41,172 bases of DNA, from assembly GCA_017881315.1 (NCBI GenBank), contig JADGRB010000010.1, positions 1 through 41,172 of the forward strand, in the 5' to 3' direction. The translations under genes and the position numbers were made by a program. The DNA is from Pseudomonadota bacterium (GTDB lineage Bacteria > Myxococcota_A > Polyangia > Fen-1088). The notes beneath the pieces were generated by a model. The model saw nothing but the letters and a program-made list of their open reading frames with translations, ran no database searches and was not told the DNA's origin. Shown one piece after another: positions 7,625 to 17,025 of this stretch (position 1 is the stretch's first letter; the number at the start of each line of letters is the position of its first letter).

Positions 7625-9556
7625 ATGGGGGGAAACCGCAAAGCCCGGATCGGAGCGCTGATCGCCGCCTTCGGGGTGCTCGGGCTGACGACGGGGGCCG
7701 CGTCCCTGCTCATGCGCCTCGATCGCAACCGGGTCGGCGAACGGCTCGCCAGCGACGCGCAGGCCGCCGGGCTCCGCGCCGCCGACGGCGTCCGGACGCT
7801 CATCGGGTCGCTCGAGGTTCAGGTCCAAAACGGCACCTCCAACCCGCGCCTGGTGGCGGCGCTCGACGCCAACGTGGATCAGGAGACGCTGCGCGATCTG
7901 TTGCTGACCGAGCCCTGGTGGGAGCCGTTCCGGCGCGCCGTCGACGGCTACGCGCTCTATAGCGACGAGACGACGGCGGTCGTCACCTCACACCTGCCGG
8001 CGAGCTTCGACGCCCGCGCGCAGGTCCACGACGCGCGTCAGGCGCACCATCCCTCGTCGGGACTCCTCCAGGCCGCCGGCCAGGTACTGGCGGTTGCCTC
8101 CGCGCCGGTGGCCCTCACGGGGCGATCCGACTGGCCGGTGCTGGTCGCGGCCAAGGTGCTCGACGTCGGTCTCCTCTCCGGGATGGCGGAGCGGGCGGGC
8201 GCCTCGGTGGCCATCTCCGACGGCCGCCGCCTGCTGGTCGCGGCGACCACCGGTCCGAGTGGCGGCGCCGACGATCTTTCGGCGCTCAAGCAGGGACTCG
8301 ATCTGCCCGCCCCCGGCGTGAGCTCGTCGAGCGGCGGCACCGTCGCCGCCCTGCCGCTTTCGGATGGCCTCCGGATTCTGGTCGCCGTGGCTGCGACCAC
8401 CAGCGAGCCGAACGGGATGCCGCTGCCCCCGGCCGTGCTCGCGATCCTCGCGATCGGCTTGGTGCTTTCCATCGGGATCTTCGTGCTTCTGGCGCGGCGG
8501 GCGCCCGAGGAGCCCGGGGAACCGGCGGTCAACGTCGAGGTCGAGGTCGAGGGAACGGCCGTCGCGGCGCTCACGGTCATCGGCCGCTACACCCTGGTCG
8601 ACCGCATCGGTCAAGGTGGCATGGCGGAGATCTATTCGGCGGTGACCACAGGCGAAGGAAGCTTCCGTCGACCGGTGGTGATCAAGCGGCTGCGTCCCGA
8701 GCTGACGGTCGACCCGAACGCCATCGCGCAGTTCTGCGACGAAGCCAATCTCCTGTCCGCCTTCCACCACCCCAACATCGTCGCCGTGCACGACTTCGGA
8801 CGCTGGCAAAACCAGTTCTTCCTGGCCGAGGAGTACGTCCCCGGGCGCGACCTCGGCCAGCTCATCGGCCGCCGGTTCGAGCGCGATCAGCGCCCGCCCC
8901 CAATCGAGGTCATCGCTTTTGTCGCCTACGAAATCCTGAAGGCGCTCGACTATGCCCACACCCTGCAGAGTGAGCAGGGACGTCCGCTGGGAATCGTGCA
9001 CCGCGACATCTCGCCCGAGAACATCATGGTTTCCGCGCGCGGCGACGTGAAGCTGCTGGACTTCGGAGTCGGGAAGGCCAACGAAGGGCGGGCGGCCAAG
9101 ACGGAGATGGGGGTGGTCAAAGGAAACGTCACCTACATGGCCCCCGAACAGGCGCGCGGTCTGCAGGTCGATGCTCGGGCCGATCTCTATTCGCTGGCGC
9201 TGGTGATCTACGGCTGCTGCACCGGCCAGCCGCTCTACACCGGCGATACGACGTACGGGCTGCTCATGAAGGCCGGCGTCGGACCAGGGCCGGAGGAACG
9301 CGCCGCGATCGAGCAGCTCCCCCGGCCGTTCGACGCGATGGTGCAACGCGCGACGGCGCCCCGACTGGAGGATCGCTACGGGAGCGCGCGCGAAATGGCC
9401 GCCGATCTCGAGCCCTGGGCCCGGCACGGCGCCACCCCCACCGGCGCGCTCGTGACCGACCTCTACGGACCGGAGCTGAAGGAAGAAGCCCATCGGCTGG
9501 CGAACTTCGCGGTCGACGGTCCACCCGAGACCCTCGCCCATCTGTCTTCGCGTTGA
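7625..9556 (+). CDS. Transmembrane Ser/Thr protein kinase with periplasmic sensor domain
   Basis: 643-aa Hanks-type kinase. A first membrane helix (about residues 9-31) and a second (about 273-295) bracket a roughly 240-residue periplasmic region whose pattern suggests a Cache-like sensor; that part is inference. The kinase domain begins near residue 322: Gly-rich loop GQGGMAEIYSAV from G329, ATP-anchoring K354 (VVIKR), catalytic loop HRDISPEN (D461), metal-binding DFG at 479-481, and APEQ in the activation segment. Ser replaces the usual Lys in HRDxKPEN, a substitution I associate with myxobacterial kinases. The topology is reversed relative to most kinases of this class, with the sensor N-terminal and the kinase C-terminal. 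Lying behind a cupredoxin and a barrel protein, it may report on envelope or metal state. Confidence 0.93.
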   Translation: MGGNRKARIGALIAAFGVLGLTTGAASLLMRLDRNRVGERLASDAQAAGLRAADGVRTLIGSLEVQVQNGTSNPRLVAALDANVDQETLRDLLLTEPWWEPFRRAVDGYALYSDETTAVVTSHLPASFDARAQVHDARQAHHPSSGLLQAAGQVLAVASAPVALTGRSDWPVLVAAKVLDVGLLSGMAERAGASVAISDGRRLLVAATTGPSGGADDLSALKQGLDLPAPGVSSSSGGTVAALPLSDGLRILVAVAATTSEPNGMPLPPAVLAILAIGLVLSIGIFVLLARRAPEEPGEPAVNVEVEVEGTAVAALTVIGRYTLVDRIGQGGMAEIYSAVTTGEGSFRRPVVIKRLRPELTVDPNAIAQFCDEANLLSAFHHPNIVAVHDFGRWQNQFFLAEEYVPGRDLGQLIGRRFERDQRPPPIEVIAFVAYEILKALDYAHTLQSEQGRPLGIVHRDISPENIMVSARGDVKLLDFGVGKANEGRAAKTEMGVVKGNVTYMAPEQARGLQVDARADLYSLALVIYGCCTGQPLYTGDTTYGLLMKAGVGPGPEERAAIEQLPRPFDAMVQRATAPRLEDRYGSAREMAADLEPWARHGATPTGALVTDLYGPELKEEAHRLANFAVDGPPETLAHLSSR

Positions 9557-9558
9557 AA

Positions 9559-9574
9559 GGCGTTGGCAAACGCC
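9559..9574. terminator. Hairpin between convergent kinase and ZIP genes
   Basis: GGCGTT-GGCA-AACGCC forms a 6-bp stem in the 24-bp gap between two converging genes. There is no U-tract, so it is at best a weak bidirectional terminator. Confidence 0.35.
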
Positions 9575-9580
9575 GACGGC

Positions 9581-10384
9581 TCAGCGCAAGACCGCTTCGA
9601 GAACCATCGTTAGCAGGAATCCCGCCACCAGCCCGGCGGAGGCGGTTCCTTCGTTGCCGTGGCTGTGCGATTCGGGAATGATCTCGTTCGACGTCACGTA
9701 GATGAGCGTCCCGCCGGCCAGGGCCAGAACGAACGGCATCGTGGCCAGCGCGGCGCCGGCCAGGATCTGACCGATCACCGCGGCGATCGGGATCACGAGG
9801 CCGGTGAGCCCGACGATCGCGAAGCCGCGCCAGGCCGGCACGCCGCCTTGACGTAGCGGCGCGGCCATCACGATCCCCTCGCAGGCGTTCTGCACGCCCA
9901 CCGCGATGGCCAGCACGATCCCCAGGTGGGAGGTGCGCGCCACGGCGAAGCCCGCTCCGATCGCCAGCCCCTCGGGAATGCGGTGCACGCTGAGCGCACC
10001 AACCATCGAGTACGCGCGACGCGCGGAGCCGGCCGGGACCCGGTCGTGCACGTCGTGTCCCGGCTCGTGACCGAGGTGCTGGTGGTGGCCACCCGCGTGC
10101 TGATGTGGAATCAGGCGATCCATCGCCGCCGCCAGCCCACCTCCGACCACGAACCCCGAGACCACCAGCGCCAGCTGCCCCGGGTGAAAGACGCCGCCGG
10201 CGTTGACGCCGCTCACCGCCTCGGCGATGAGCCCCAAGGTCGCCGCCGCCAGCATGAGCCCCGCGCCCAGGCCCAAGATGCCGTCGTAGGTCCGCCTCGG
10301 CAGGGTGCGCACGAACAGAAACGGCAACGCCCCCAAGCTGGTGGCCAGCCCGGAGATCGCCGCGGCAAGAGTTCCAGCGCCCAC
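9581..10384 (-). CDS. ZIP-family divalent metal transporter
   Basis: 267-aa inner-membrane protein with about eight hydrophobic helices. The paired ZIP metal-site helices are recognisable: SVHRIPEGLAIGAGFA (HxxPEG in TM4) and GVQNACEGIVMA (QNxxEG in TM5), plus EIIPESHSHG near the C-terminus. A His-rich cytoplasmic loop (HQHAGGHHQHLGHEPGHDVHD, about residues 94-114) between TM3 and TM4 is typical of ZIPs and probably binds metal. It is likely to import zinc or another divalent cation. The GTG start at 10384 is 24 bp from the divergent folK, so both share a very short control region. Confidence 0.93.
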   Translation of the reverse strand: MGAGTLAAAISGLATSLGALPFLFVRTLPRRTYDGILGLGAGLMLAAATLGLIAEAVSGVNAGGVFHPGQLALVVSGFVVGGGLAAAMDRLIPHQHAGGHHQHLGHEPGHDVHDRVPAGSARRAYSMVGALSVHRIPEGLAIGAGFAVARTSHLGIVLAIAVGVQNACEGIVMAAPLRQGGVPAWRGFAIVGLTGLVIPIAAVIGQILAGAALATMPFVLALAGGTLIYVTSNEIIPESHSHGNEGTASAGLVAGFLLTMVLEAVLR

Positions 10385-10408
10385 GCTCCCGGACTATATA
10401 CACGGTCG

Positions 10409-10902
10409 ATGGTGACCGCTTACCTGGCGTTCGGCTCGAACCTGGGCGACCGGGCGGCCGCAATCGCCGCCGCGATCGCGCGCCTGGGCGCACTCGGCGT
10501 CGGGCTGCGCGCCCGCTCGCCGCTCTATGAGACCGATCCGGTGACACCCGATCCGCAGCCGCTCTTTCTCAACGCCGCCGCTCGCGTCGAGACCGCGCTT
10601 TCCGCGCGGGCGTTGCTGGACGTCTGTCTGGATGTCGAACGCGCGCTCGGGCGAGTCCGGCCCGTTGATCTGGCGCTCGCGCCCGCGCCGCGCGAGATCG
10701 ATCTCGATCTGCTGCTTTACGGCAGCGAGATCGTCGAAGCCGGGCCGGCGCTGCTCGTCCCGCACCCGCGCCTCCTGCATCGATCCTTCGTGCGGATCCC
10801 GCTGGCCGATGTCGCGGAGCGCGGCCTCTTGCATCCCGTCACCGGTGAACCGCTCGATCGCGCGGCGCCGGACCCCGCCGTGCGGGCCCTTCGCGACCCG
10901 CC

Positions 10903-10906
<4 letters not shown>
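10409..10906 (+). CDS. folK: 2-amino-4-hydroxy-6-hydroxymethyldihydropteridine pyrophosphokinase
   Basis: Cytosolic enzyme of folate synthesis that transfers pyrophosphate from ATP to 6-hydroxymethyl-dihydropterin. 165 aa, the normal length. Visible signatures are [11 protein letters not shown] at the N-terminus, [22 protein letters not shown], and the metal-binding IDLDLLLYG followed by [22 protein letters not shown]. The loop before IDLDLL ([13 protein letters not shown]) departs from the usual RxGPR. The ATG at 10409 begins exactly at the conserved N-terminus. A TATATA stretch at 10395-10400 may be part of the promoter. The gene overlaps its convergent neighbour by 4 bp. No other folate gene is adjacent. 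Confidence 0.93.
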
Positions 10907-11847
<941 letters not shown>

Positions 11848-11879
11848 GCGGCGTTTCATACACGCGACGGGCCGTATTT

Positions 11880-11965
11880 GCAAAAGCGCCGGCAAAAGCG
11901 CCCGCAAGAACGCCCGCCCAAGCGCCGGCAAAGCTCGCCGGCCAAAGCCGGCCGCAGCCGCCAGT
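11880..11965. repeat. Degenerate GCCGGCAAA-type low-complexity repeat
   Basis: The gap between the epimerase and the PilZ gene holds several imperfect copies of a 10-14 bp unit (variants of GCGCCGGCAAA and GCGCCCGCAAGA), ending in GCCGGCCAAAGCCGGCC. The pattern is clear but the unit is not exact. No ORF or promoter could be supported within it. Confidence 0.5.
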
Positions 11966-12000
11966 TTTGGAGGGATCGGCCATCATGATAGAGTCGCGGT

Positions 12001-12330
12001 ATGTCCGGAGCCACCGAGGAGCGTCGCGAGGGACCGCGCATCCCCATCGAGATGTGGGTGGAAGAGACGACCGGATCGGAGCGGTATTTCCGGCGGGCGG
12101 GGAACCTATCGCGCGGGGGGCTGCGGCTCGAGCACACCATTCCGCTGCCGGTGGGGACAATCGTGAACCTCACCTTCACGCTGCCCGGGGACAAGTCTCC
12201 GGTCGACGTCTCGGGTGAAATCGTTTCGGCCGCCGCGCCGGAGGATCTGCGGATGGGCGTGAAGTTCGTCGATCCGACCCCGGACGCGCGCGCCAAGATC
12301 GACGCCTTTCTGGCCCGCGCCGGGGTTTAG
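12001..12330 (+). CDS. PilZ-domain protein (probable c-di-GMP receptor)
   Basis: 109 aa, a stand-alone PilZ domain. The two parts of the cyclic-di-GMP site are visible: an Arg cluster with RxxxR spacing (RREGPR, residues about 8-13) and NLSRGGLRL (DxSxxG-like, residues about 35-43). The rest is a small beta-barrel ending in a short helix (DARAKIDAFLARAG). Such single-domain PilZ proteins typically relay c-di-GMP to motility or polysaccharide machinery; the adjacent sugar-nucleotide gene makes the latter attractive but unproven. Start ATG 12001 is preceded by no strong ribosome site. Confidence 0.85.
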   Translation: MSGATEERREGPRIPIEMWVEETTGSERYFRRAGNLSRGGLRLEHTIPLPVGTIVNLTFTLPGDKSPVDVSGEIVSAAAPEDLRMGVKFVDPTPDARAKIDAFLARAGV

Positions 12331-12390
12331 AGCCAGCCCAGGGGGGCAGCCCATTTACGGGGTGGCGCGCTCGGTCTAAGTTAGCGGCGG

Positions 12391-13596
12391 ATGATCCGCT
12401 GCCTTCCCGCCGCCGCCGGCTTCCTCGTCGCCGCCCTGGCCTTCGCCGCACGTGCCGAGAAGACCTCGGTCAAGCCCCTCGAGCCGACCCAAACGATCAA
12501 ACCGCCCGACGGTGAGGGCTATTTCGATGAGGCCTTCGGGCTCGACGACGAGGCAAAACGTCTGGCCGTTCTTCGCAGCGACGGCGCGACCTTCGCGAAG
12601 ATCGAGATCTATGACCTCGCCGTGACGCCGCCGAAGCTGGCCAGCTCGTTCGATCTCCCGAACAGGATGTTGCTCGCGGAACGGATCGAGCTTCTGCCCG
12701 CCGGAAAAGGCCTGGTTCTCATCGCGCACGAAAGGCCCGACGATTCGGCGCCTCTCTACGCGTTGTTGTTCGACAGCGCCGGCAAGCTGGTCACCAAGGT
12801 CGGACCCGCCACGGCCTTCAGCCGCCCGCCCGCCGACGGCCCCGGACGCGCCGGTCTCCTGGTCGCCTTCGATCGCAAGCTCGGTGGGCACGGTGCCGAG
12901 GCCACCTACACGGTCACCCCCTTCTCCCTCGCCACCTTGGCGCCGGCCGGCAAGCCGCGCGCGTACCACACCGACGTCGCCGGCGGCCTCAAGGCCCCGC
13001 CCATCCGCCTGATCGGCTTCTACGAAGGCTACACGCGACTGCTCGGCGAGCGCCTGGGCGCCTACGACAAGGCGGCCGACGTGCGAAAACCGCCGCGCAG
13101 GGTGGTGCTCGACGCGCTCGGCGCCAAGGTCCTCGAGGAGACGGAGATCGCCGAGGTGGTGGGTTGGGCGGTCACCGGTCAGCTCCGCCGCGACCACCCG
13201 GGGCAGTCGATCTTCGTCGACCTCAACCAAGACGGCTCCGGCGTCGATATGATCGATGCGATGGGCAAGAAGACGCCGGCAGCCCTGGCCGTCCCGTTCC
13301 GCCTCTACGACCCGAAGACCCTCCTCGCCGAGGACGGCTCGACGCCGGGCGGGCTCACCTTCGGGATCGCCGTCGATCCGCTGAACGTCGACGCCATCAA
13401 GCACAAGAAGGCGGACCTGCCGATGCTCGATCTCTACTCGGCCGATCTCGGCAAGGAGACGGTCAAGCACCGCGGGCGGGTCTTCACCCCGCGGCCGGTG
13501 ACCTGGCGGACTCGCGCGGACAAGCTGGTCGTGCTCAAGCGCTTCAAGAGCTTCGCGCGGGGAGGCGATGAGCTACAGATTTTCGATCTGCGTTAG
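12391..13596 (+). CDS. Secreted protein of unknown function, first gene of the TonB cluster
   Basis: 401 aa with a clear signal peptide (MIRCLPAAAGFLVAALAFAARAE, cleavage after ARA). The mature part is rich in short beta strands separated by turns (for example KIEIYDLAV, GLVLIAHERPD, DLYSADLGKETV, DELQIFDLR). These look like blades of a beta-propeller, but I do not recognise the family. It overlaps the next gene, a TPR lipoprotein, by 29 bp. It opens a co-directional run that continues through tonB, exbB and exbD, so a periplasmic role in that system is the best guess. The roughly 60-bp gap upstream holds no obvious promoter. Confidence 0.75.
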   Translation: MIRCLPAAAGFLVAALAFAARAEKTSVKPLEPTQTIKPPDGEGYFDEAFGLDDEAKRLAVLRSDGATFAKIEIYDLAVTPPKLASSFDLPNRMLLAERIELLPAGKGLVLIAHERPDDSAPLYALLFDSAGKLVTKVGPATAFSRPPADGPGRAGLLVAFDRKLGGHGAEATYTVTPFSLATLAPAGKPRAYHTDVAGGLKAPPIRLIGFYEGYTRLLGERLGAYDKAADVRKPPRRVVLDALGAKVLEETEIAEVVGWAVTGQLRRDHPGQSIFVDLNQDGSGVDMIDAMGKKTPAALAVPFRLYDPKTLLAEDGSTPGGLTFGIAVDPLNVDAIKHKKADLPMLDLYSADLGKETVKHRGRVFTPRPVTWRTRADKLVVLKRFKSFARGGDELQIFDLR

Positions 13597-14464
13597 CGCG
13601 GCGATCGTCCTCCTCGGCGGGGGATGCACGCAGGTGCGGGGGCGAAAGCGGATCCAGGACGCGAACGAGCTCTATCGGCGCGGGAAATACACCGAGGCGG
13701 TGGCGCTCTACCAAGAGGCAGAGGCGCTGGTTCCCAACCTGCCGACGCTGTGGCTGAACAAAGGCTACACCTGCCGCCAGCTGATCGCGCCCGGAGGCAA
13801 GGACCCGGAGAGCCGGCGCGCCGCGGCCTGCGCGCTGGAGGCGTTTCGGCGCCTCGGGGAAGTGGCGCCGGGCGATCCGCGCGCCTCGGAGCTGACGCTG
13901 GCGACCTGGTCCGACATCGAAGACTACCCCGCGCTGGAGTCGACGTTTCTGGCCCGCAACCGCCGCGCGCCGAACGACGTCGACGTCGTGCGAGGGCTGC
14001 AGGACGTCTACTACCGCTGGGGCAAATGGCCGGAGGCCCTCAGGTGGTCGAAGCGAGCGGCGGCGCTGCGGCCCGACGATGCGGAGGCGCAGTACGGCGT
14101 CGGCACCCTCGTCTGGCAGATCCTGTCGGCGCGCGGCGGCGGCAGCGAGATGGCGACCTACGACCCCTGGCCGCATCCGACGCCGGGCCCCGGAAAACCG
14201 GCCGGCGCAGCCTCCCCGCCGGCGACCGCTCTCAACGACGTGACCGGGGCGCTGCGCGTGGAGCTGGCCGATCAGGGAATCGCCTACCTGGAAAAGGCGC
14301 TGGCGCGGCGTCCGCGGTACCCGGAGGCGATGACCTACGCCGGGCTGTTGTGGCGACAAAAATCCTTCGCCTTCTTCGCCGATCCGATCGCCTGGCAAGG
14401 GGCGGTGGACGAGGCCGATGCCTGGCAACAAAAGGCGCTGCTCGCGCGCGCCGGGAAATCGTGA
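13568..14464 (+). CDS. TPR-repeat lipoprotein
   Basis: 298 aa. The signal peptide ends in a lipobox (AIVLLGGGC, Cys at about residue 19), so the protein should be anchored to a membrane. The mature chain is made of tetratricopeptide helices (NELYRRGKYTEAVALYQEAEALVPNLP; YYRWGKWPEALRWSKRAAALRPDD; GIAYLEKALARRPRYPEAMTYAGLL). Such repeats scaffold protein-protein contacts. It starts within the end of the upstream gene and lies 3 bp before tonB. In this context it probably assists assembly or docking of the TonB complex. Confidence 0.85.
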   Translation: MSYRFSICVSAAIVLLGGGCTQVRGRKRIQDANELYRRGKYTEAVALYQEAEALVPNLPTLWLNKGYTCRQLIAPGGKDPESRRAAACALEAFRRLGEVAPGDPRASELTLATWSDIEDYPALESTFLARNRRAPNDVDVVRGLQDVYYRWGKWPEALRWSKRAAALRPDDAEAQYGVGTLVWQILSARGGGSEMATYDPWPHPTPGPGKPAGAASPPATALNDVTGALRVELADQGIAYLEKALARRPRYPEAMTYAGLLWRQKSFAFFADPIAWQGAVDEADAWQQKALLARAGKS

Positions 14465-14467
14465 TCG

Positions 14468-15238
14468 GTGGCCTTCGACGGCTTCCTCGCGCAATCGCAG
14501 GCACAACCCCGTGCGGGGCGGCGGCTCACGATCGCGCTGTCGATCGCCTTTCACGGCGCCCTGCTCGCGGCCGGAGTGGCCTATTCGTTCTGGCACATCG
14601 AAGAGCTCACGCCGCCGTCGGTGCGGGTGACGTTCTTGACGGCGGCGCCCCCCCCGCCGCCGCCGCCACCGCCGGCCGGGGGCGGCGGCGCGCGAAAGAA
14701 GGTCGCCCTGAAACCGAAAGTGACCGTTCAACCCAAGACGACCGACATCGTGCAACCGCGTGAGACCCCAAAAGAGACGCCCAAGGAGACGCCCAAGGCC
14801 GCGGACGAGACGGGCCCCGGTGAAAAGGGGGGCGTCAAAGGCGGCGTCATCGGGGGCACGATCGGGGGCACCATCGGCGGGACCATCGGCGGCAAGGCCG
14901 GCGGTGTCATCGGCGGAACCATCGGCGGCGGGGGCGGCACCGCGATGGCAGCCAAGTTTCTGCCCCCGAACATCGGCATCGGCCAGAAGGCCTCCGGCGC
15001 CGACCCCCCCTTCCCGCCCTCCTTGCGCCGCGCGGGGGTCGTCTACCATGTGCTCGCGAAGATCTGTGTCACGGCGAGCGGCGCCGTCGACAAGGTGACC
15101 CTCCTCAAGGGCGCCGACCCGGCGCTCGACGAAGGCGTCCTCGGCATGGTCAAGACCTGGCACTACCGTCCTTACATGGCCAACAACACCCCCATCCCCT
15201 TTTGTTATCCGATGAATTTCGAATTCAAAGGTCAGTAG
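14468..15238 (+). CDS. tonB: TonB-family energy transducer with Gly-rich linker
   Basis: 256 aa. One N-terminal membrane helix (about residues 20-40, LTIALSIAFHGALLAAGVAYSFW) carries the His seen in TonB anchors. A Pro-run, a Lys/Pro/Thr region, a repeated Gly-rich stretch (about residues 120-160, unit IGGT) and a C-terminal TonB domain follow (residues about 180-256, VYHVLAKICVTASGAVDKVTLLKGADPALDEGVLGMVKTWHYRPY). It transmits energy from ExbB/ExbD across the periplasm to outer-membrane receptors. GTG start at 14468, 3 bp after the lipoprotein stop. exbB and two exbD genes follow directly. The linker is unusual in using Gly/Ile/Thr repeats besides Pro/Lys. Confidence 0.9.
   Translation: MAFDGFLAQSQAQPRAGRRLTIALSIAFHGALLAAGVAYSFWHIEELTPPSVRVTFLTAAPPPPPPPPPAGGGGARKKVALKPKVTVQPKTTDIVQPRETPKETPKETPKAADETGPGEKGGVKGGVIGGTIGGTIGGTIGGKAGGVIGGTIGGGGGTAMAAKFLPPNIGIGQKASGADPPFPPSLRRAGVVYHVLAKICVTASGAVDKVTLLKGADPALDEGVLGMVKTWHYRPYMANNTPIPFCYPMNFEFKGQ
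14824..14940. repeat. In-frame 12-bp repeats encoding the TonB Gly-rich linker
   Basis: Imperfect tandem 12-mers of the form ATCGGCGGCACC encode repeated IGGT/VIGG tetrapeptides inside tonB. The period is a multiple of three, so expansion or contraction would change linker length without a frameshift. Confidence 0.8.
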
Positions 15239-15249
15239 AGGAGACAGAC

Positions 15250-15932
15250 ATGGATTTCACACTGGTTGGACTCTGGCACGAGATGGGCTTTCAGGCCCGC
15301 GCGGTGGTGTTGGTCCTGATCGTGATGTCGCTCTACTCGCTCGCCATCACGGGCGAGCGCCTCGTCACCTACCGGCGCGGTCGCAAGCAGTCGCGGCGCT
15401 ACATCGAGGCGCTGGCGCCCCTGGTGGAGGCGACCGGCCGGCTGCGCGAGGCGGTCGGCCTCGAGAAGGGCTTCGCCGGCAGCCCGGTGGCGACCGTGAT
15501 CGGCGCCGGGCTCCAGGAGTATGCGCGCGGTCTGGAACGGCCCGGCGCCGGCGTCGCGGCCTTCGACGTCGCCGAGATCGTCAACCGCGCCATGGAGCGC
15601 AGCAAGGAGCGCCAGCTGGCGATCCTGCGGCGCGGGATGCCGGTCCTGGCCACGGTCGCCTCGTCGGCGCCATTCGTCGGTCTGCTCGGCACCGTCGGCG
15701 GCATCATCACGGCCTTCCAGAAGCTGTCCGACCCGACCAAGGGCGGCGGTGGCATCGGCACCGTGTCGGCCGGCATCGCCGAAGCGCTCATCACCACCGC
15801 GGTCGGCCTCGGCGTCGCGATCATCGCGGTCTGGTTCTACAACTACTTCACCGCGCGGCTCGACGACGTCACCATCGACATCGACGAGACGGCTTCGGAG
15901 CTGGTCGACACCATCCTGCGCGGGGGCGCGGT

Positions 15933-15936
<4 letters not shown>
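15250..15936 (+). CDS. exbB: ExbB/TolQ/MotA-family proton channel subunit
   Basis: 228-aa inner-membrane protein with three helices: one near residues 15-35 and two near 135-160 and 180-205. The signature APFVGLLGTVGGIITAFQKLSD and the TM3 segment ISAGIAEALITTAVGLGVAIIAVWFYNYF (SAGIAEAL) are diagnostic. It forms the pentameric channel around ExbD that powers TonB. ATG 15250 follows a GAGGAG ribosome site at the tonB stop; upstream in-frame starts fall inside tonB and were not used. The stop overlaps the next gene by 4 bp. Confidence 0.95.
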
Positions 15937-16393
<457 letters not shown>

Positions 16394-16394
<1 letters not shown>

Positions 16395-16810
16395 TGGCCT
16401 TCTCGGTCGGCGGCGGACGGCGCGGTCCGCAGGGGGAAATCAACGTCACCCCGCTCATCGACATCGTGCTGGTGCTGCTGATCATCTTCATGGTGATGAC
16501 GCCGGTCATGCTCAAGGAGATCGTCGCCAAGGTCCCGCAGAAGCAGACCGAGAACGTTCCGCAGCCTCCCGGCGAGAACCCGATCGTCGTCGAGCTCGAC
16601 GCACACGATCTGCTCGCGCTCAACGGTGAGGCGGTGGCGCCGGAGGCCCTGGCCGCGCGGATCGGGGAGCGTCTGCTGCACGATCGACAGAAGGTGGTGT
16701 TCTTCAAGATCGACGACGAGGCCAACTATGGGCGCGCCGTGAGGATCATGGATATCTGCAAGGGCGCCGGCGCCAAGACCCTCGGCATCGTGACCAAAGA
16801 CGAGCGGTGA
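16394..16810 (+). CDS. exbD: ExbD/TolR-family protein, second copy
   Basis: 138 aa with the same anchor signature (EINVTPLIDIVLVLLIIFMVMTP, Asp about residue 24) and periplasmic domain (IVVELDAHDLLALNGEAVAPEALAARIGERL; VVFFKIDDEANYGRAVRIMDICKGAGAKTLGI). Its N-terminus is shorter and its middle segment is Pro/Gln-rich (VPQKQTENVPQPPGENP), so it is not a recent duplicate of the first copy. The TGATG overlap couples it to the upstream gene. Paired ExbD genes may form a heterodimer in one ExbB pentamer. Confidence 0.95.
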
Positions 16811-16823
16811 GCTCACGTATTCC

Positions 16824-16851
16824 GTCAACTGGCGCCGCTTCTGTCAACTGG
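16824..16851. repeat. Direct repeat GTCAACTGG, 19-bp spacing
   Basis: Two exact 9-bp copies (16824-16832, 16843-16851) just downstream of exbD and about 80 bp before a likely promoter. The spacing of about two helical turns would suit an activator site, but no function is demonstrated. Confidence 0.45.
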
Positions 16852-16910
16852 ACGACCCACGATCGAGTCGCGGGGTCGGTCCAAGCTCGGTAAAGGAACG
16901 ACCGAAACCG

Positions 16911-16961
16911 CCGAATTTCAGGGCGAGCCGAATTCACAGGTCGCCAAATCACTGATACGAT
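16911..16961 (+). promoter_or_regulatory. Likely sigma-70-type promoter with overlapping direct repeats
   Basis: TTCACA (16933-16938), 17-bp spacer, TACGAT (16956-16961). The -35 box lies within the second of two near-identical 12-13 bp repeats (CCGAATTTCAGG at 16911-16922 and CCGAATTCACAGG at 16928-16940). This places a possible regulator site over the promoter of the lipoprotein/receptor pair. Strength and regulator are inferred. Confidence 0.5.
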
Positions 16962-17025
16962 GCCGGCCAACGGGTGGTGTGTCTCGCTCGCCAACATCGT
17001 CCCTACCGGTCAAAAGGAGCCCCGA

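Noticed and set aside
15202-15249. Upstream in-frame start for exbB
   Set aside because: It lies inside tonB, lacks a ribosome site and would add a non-family N-terminus.
16960-17025. Earlier ATG (16960) as start of the Ig-like lipoprotein
   Set aside because: It would place 22 residues before the signal peptide, and the ATG at 17026 has a good ribosome site; 16960 overlaps the proposed -10.
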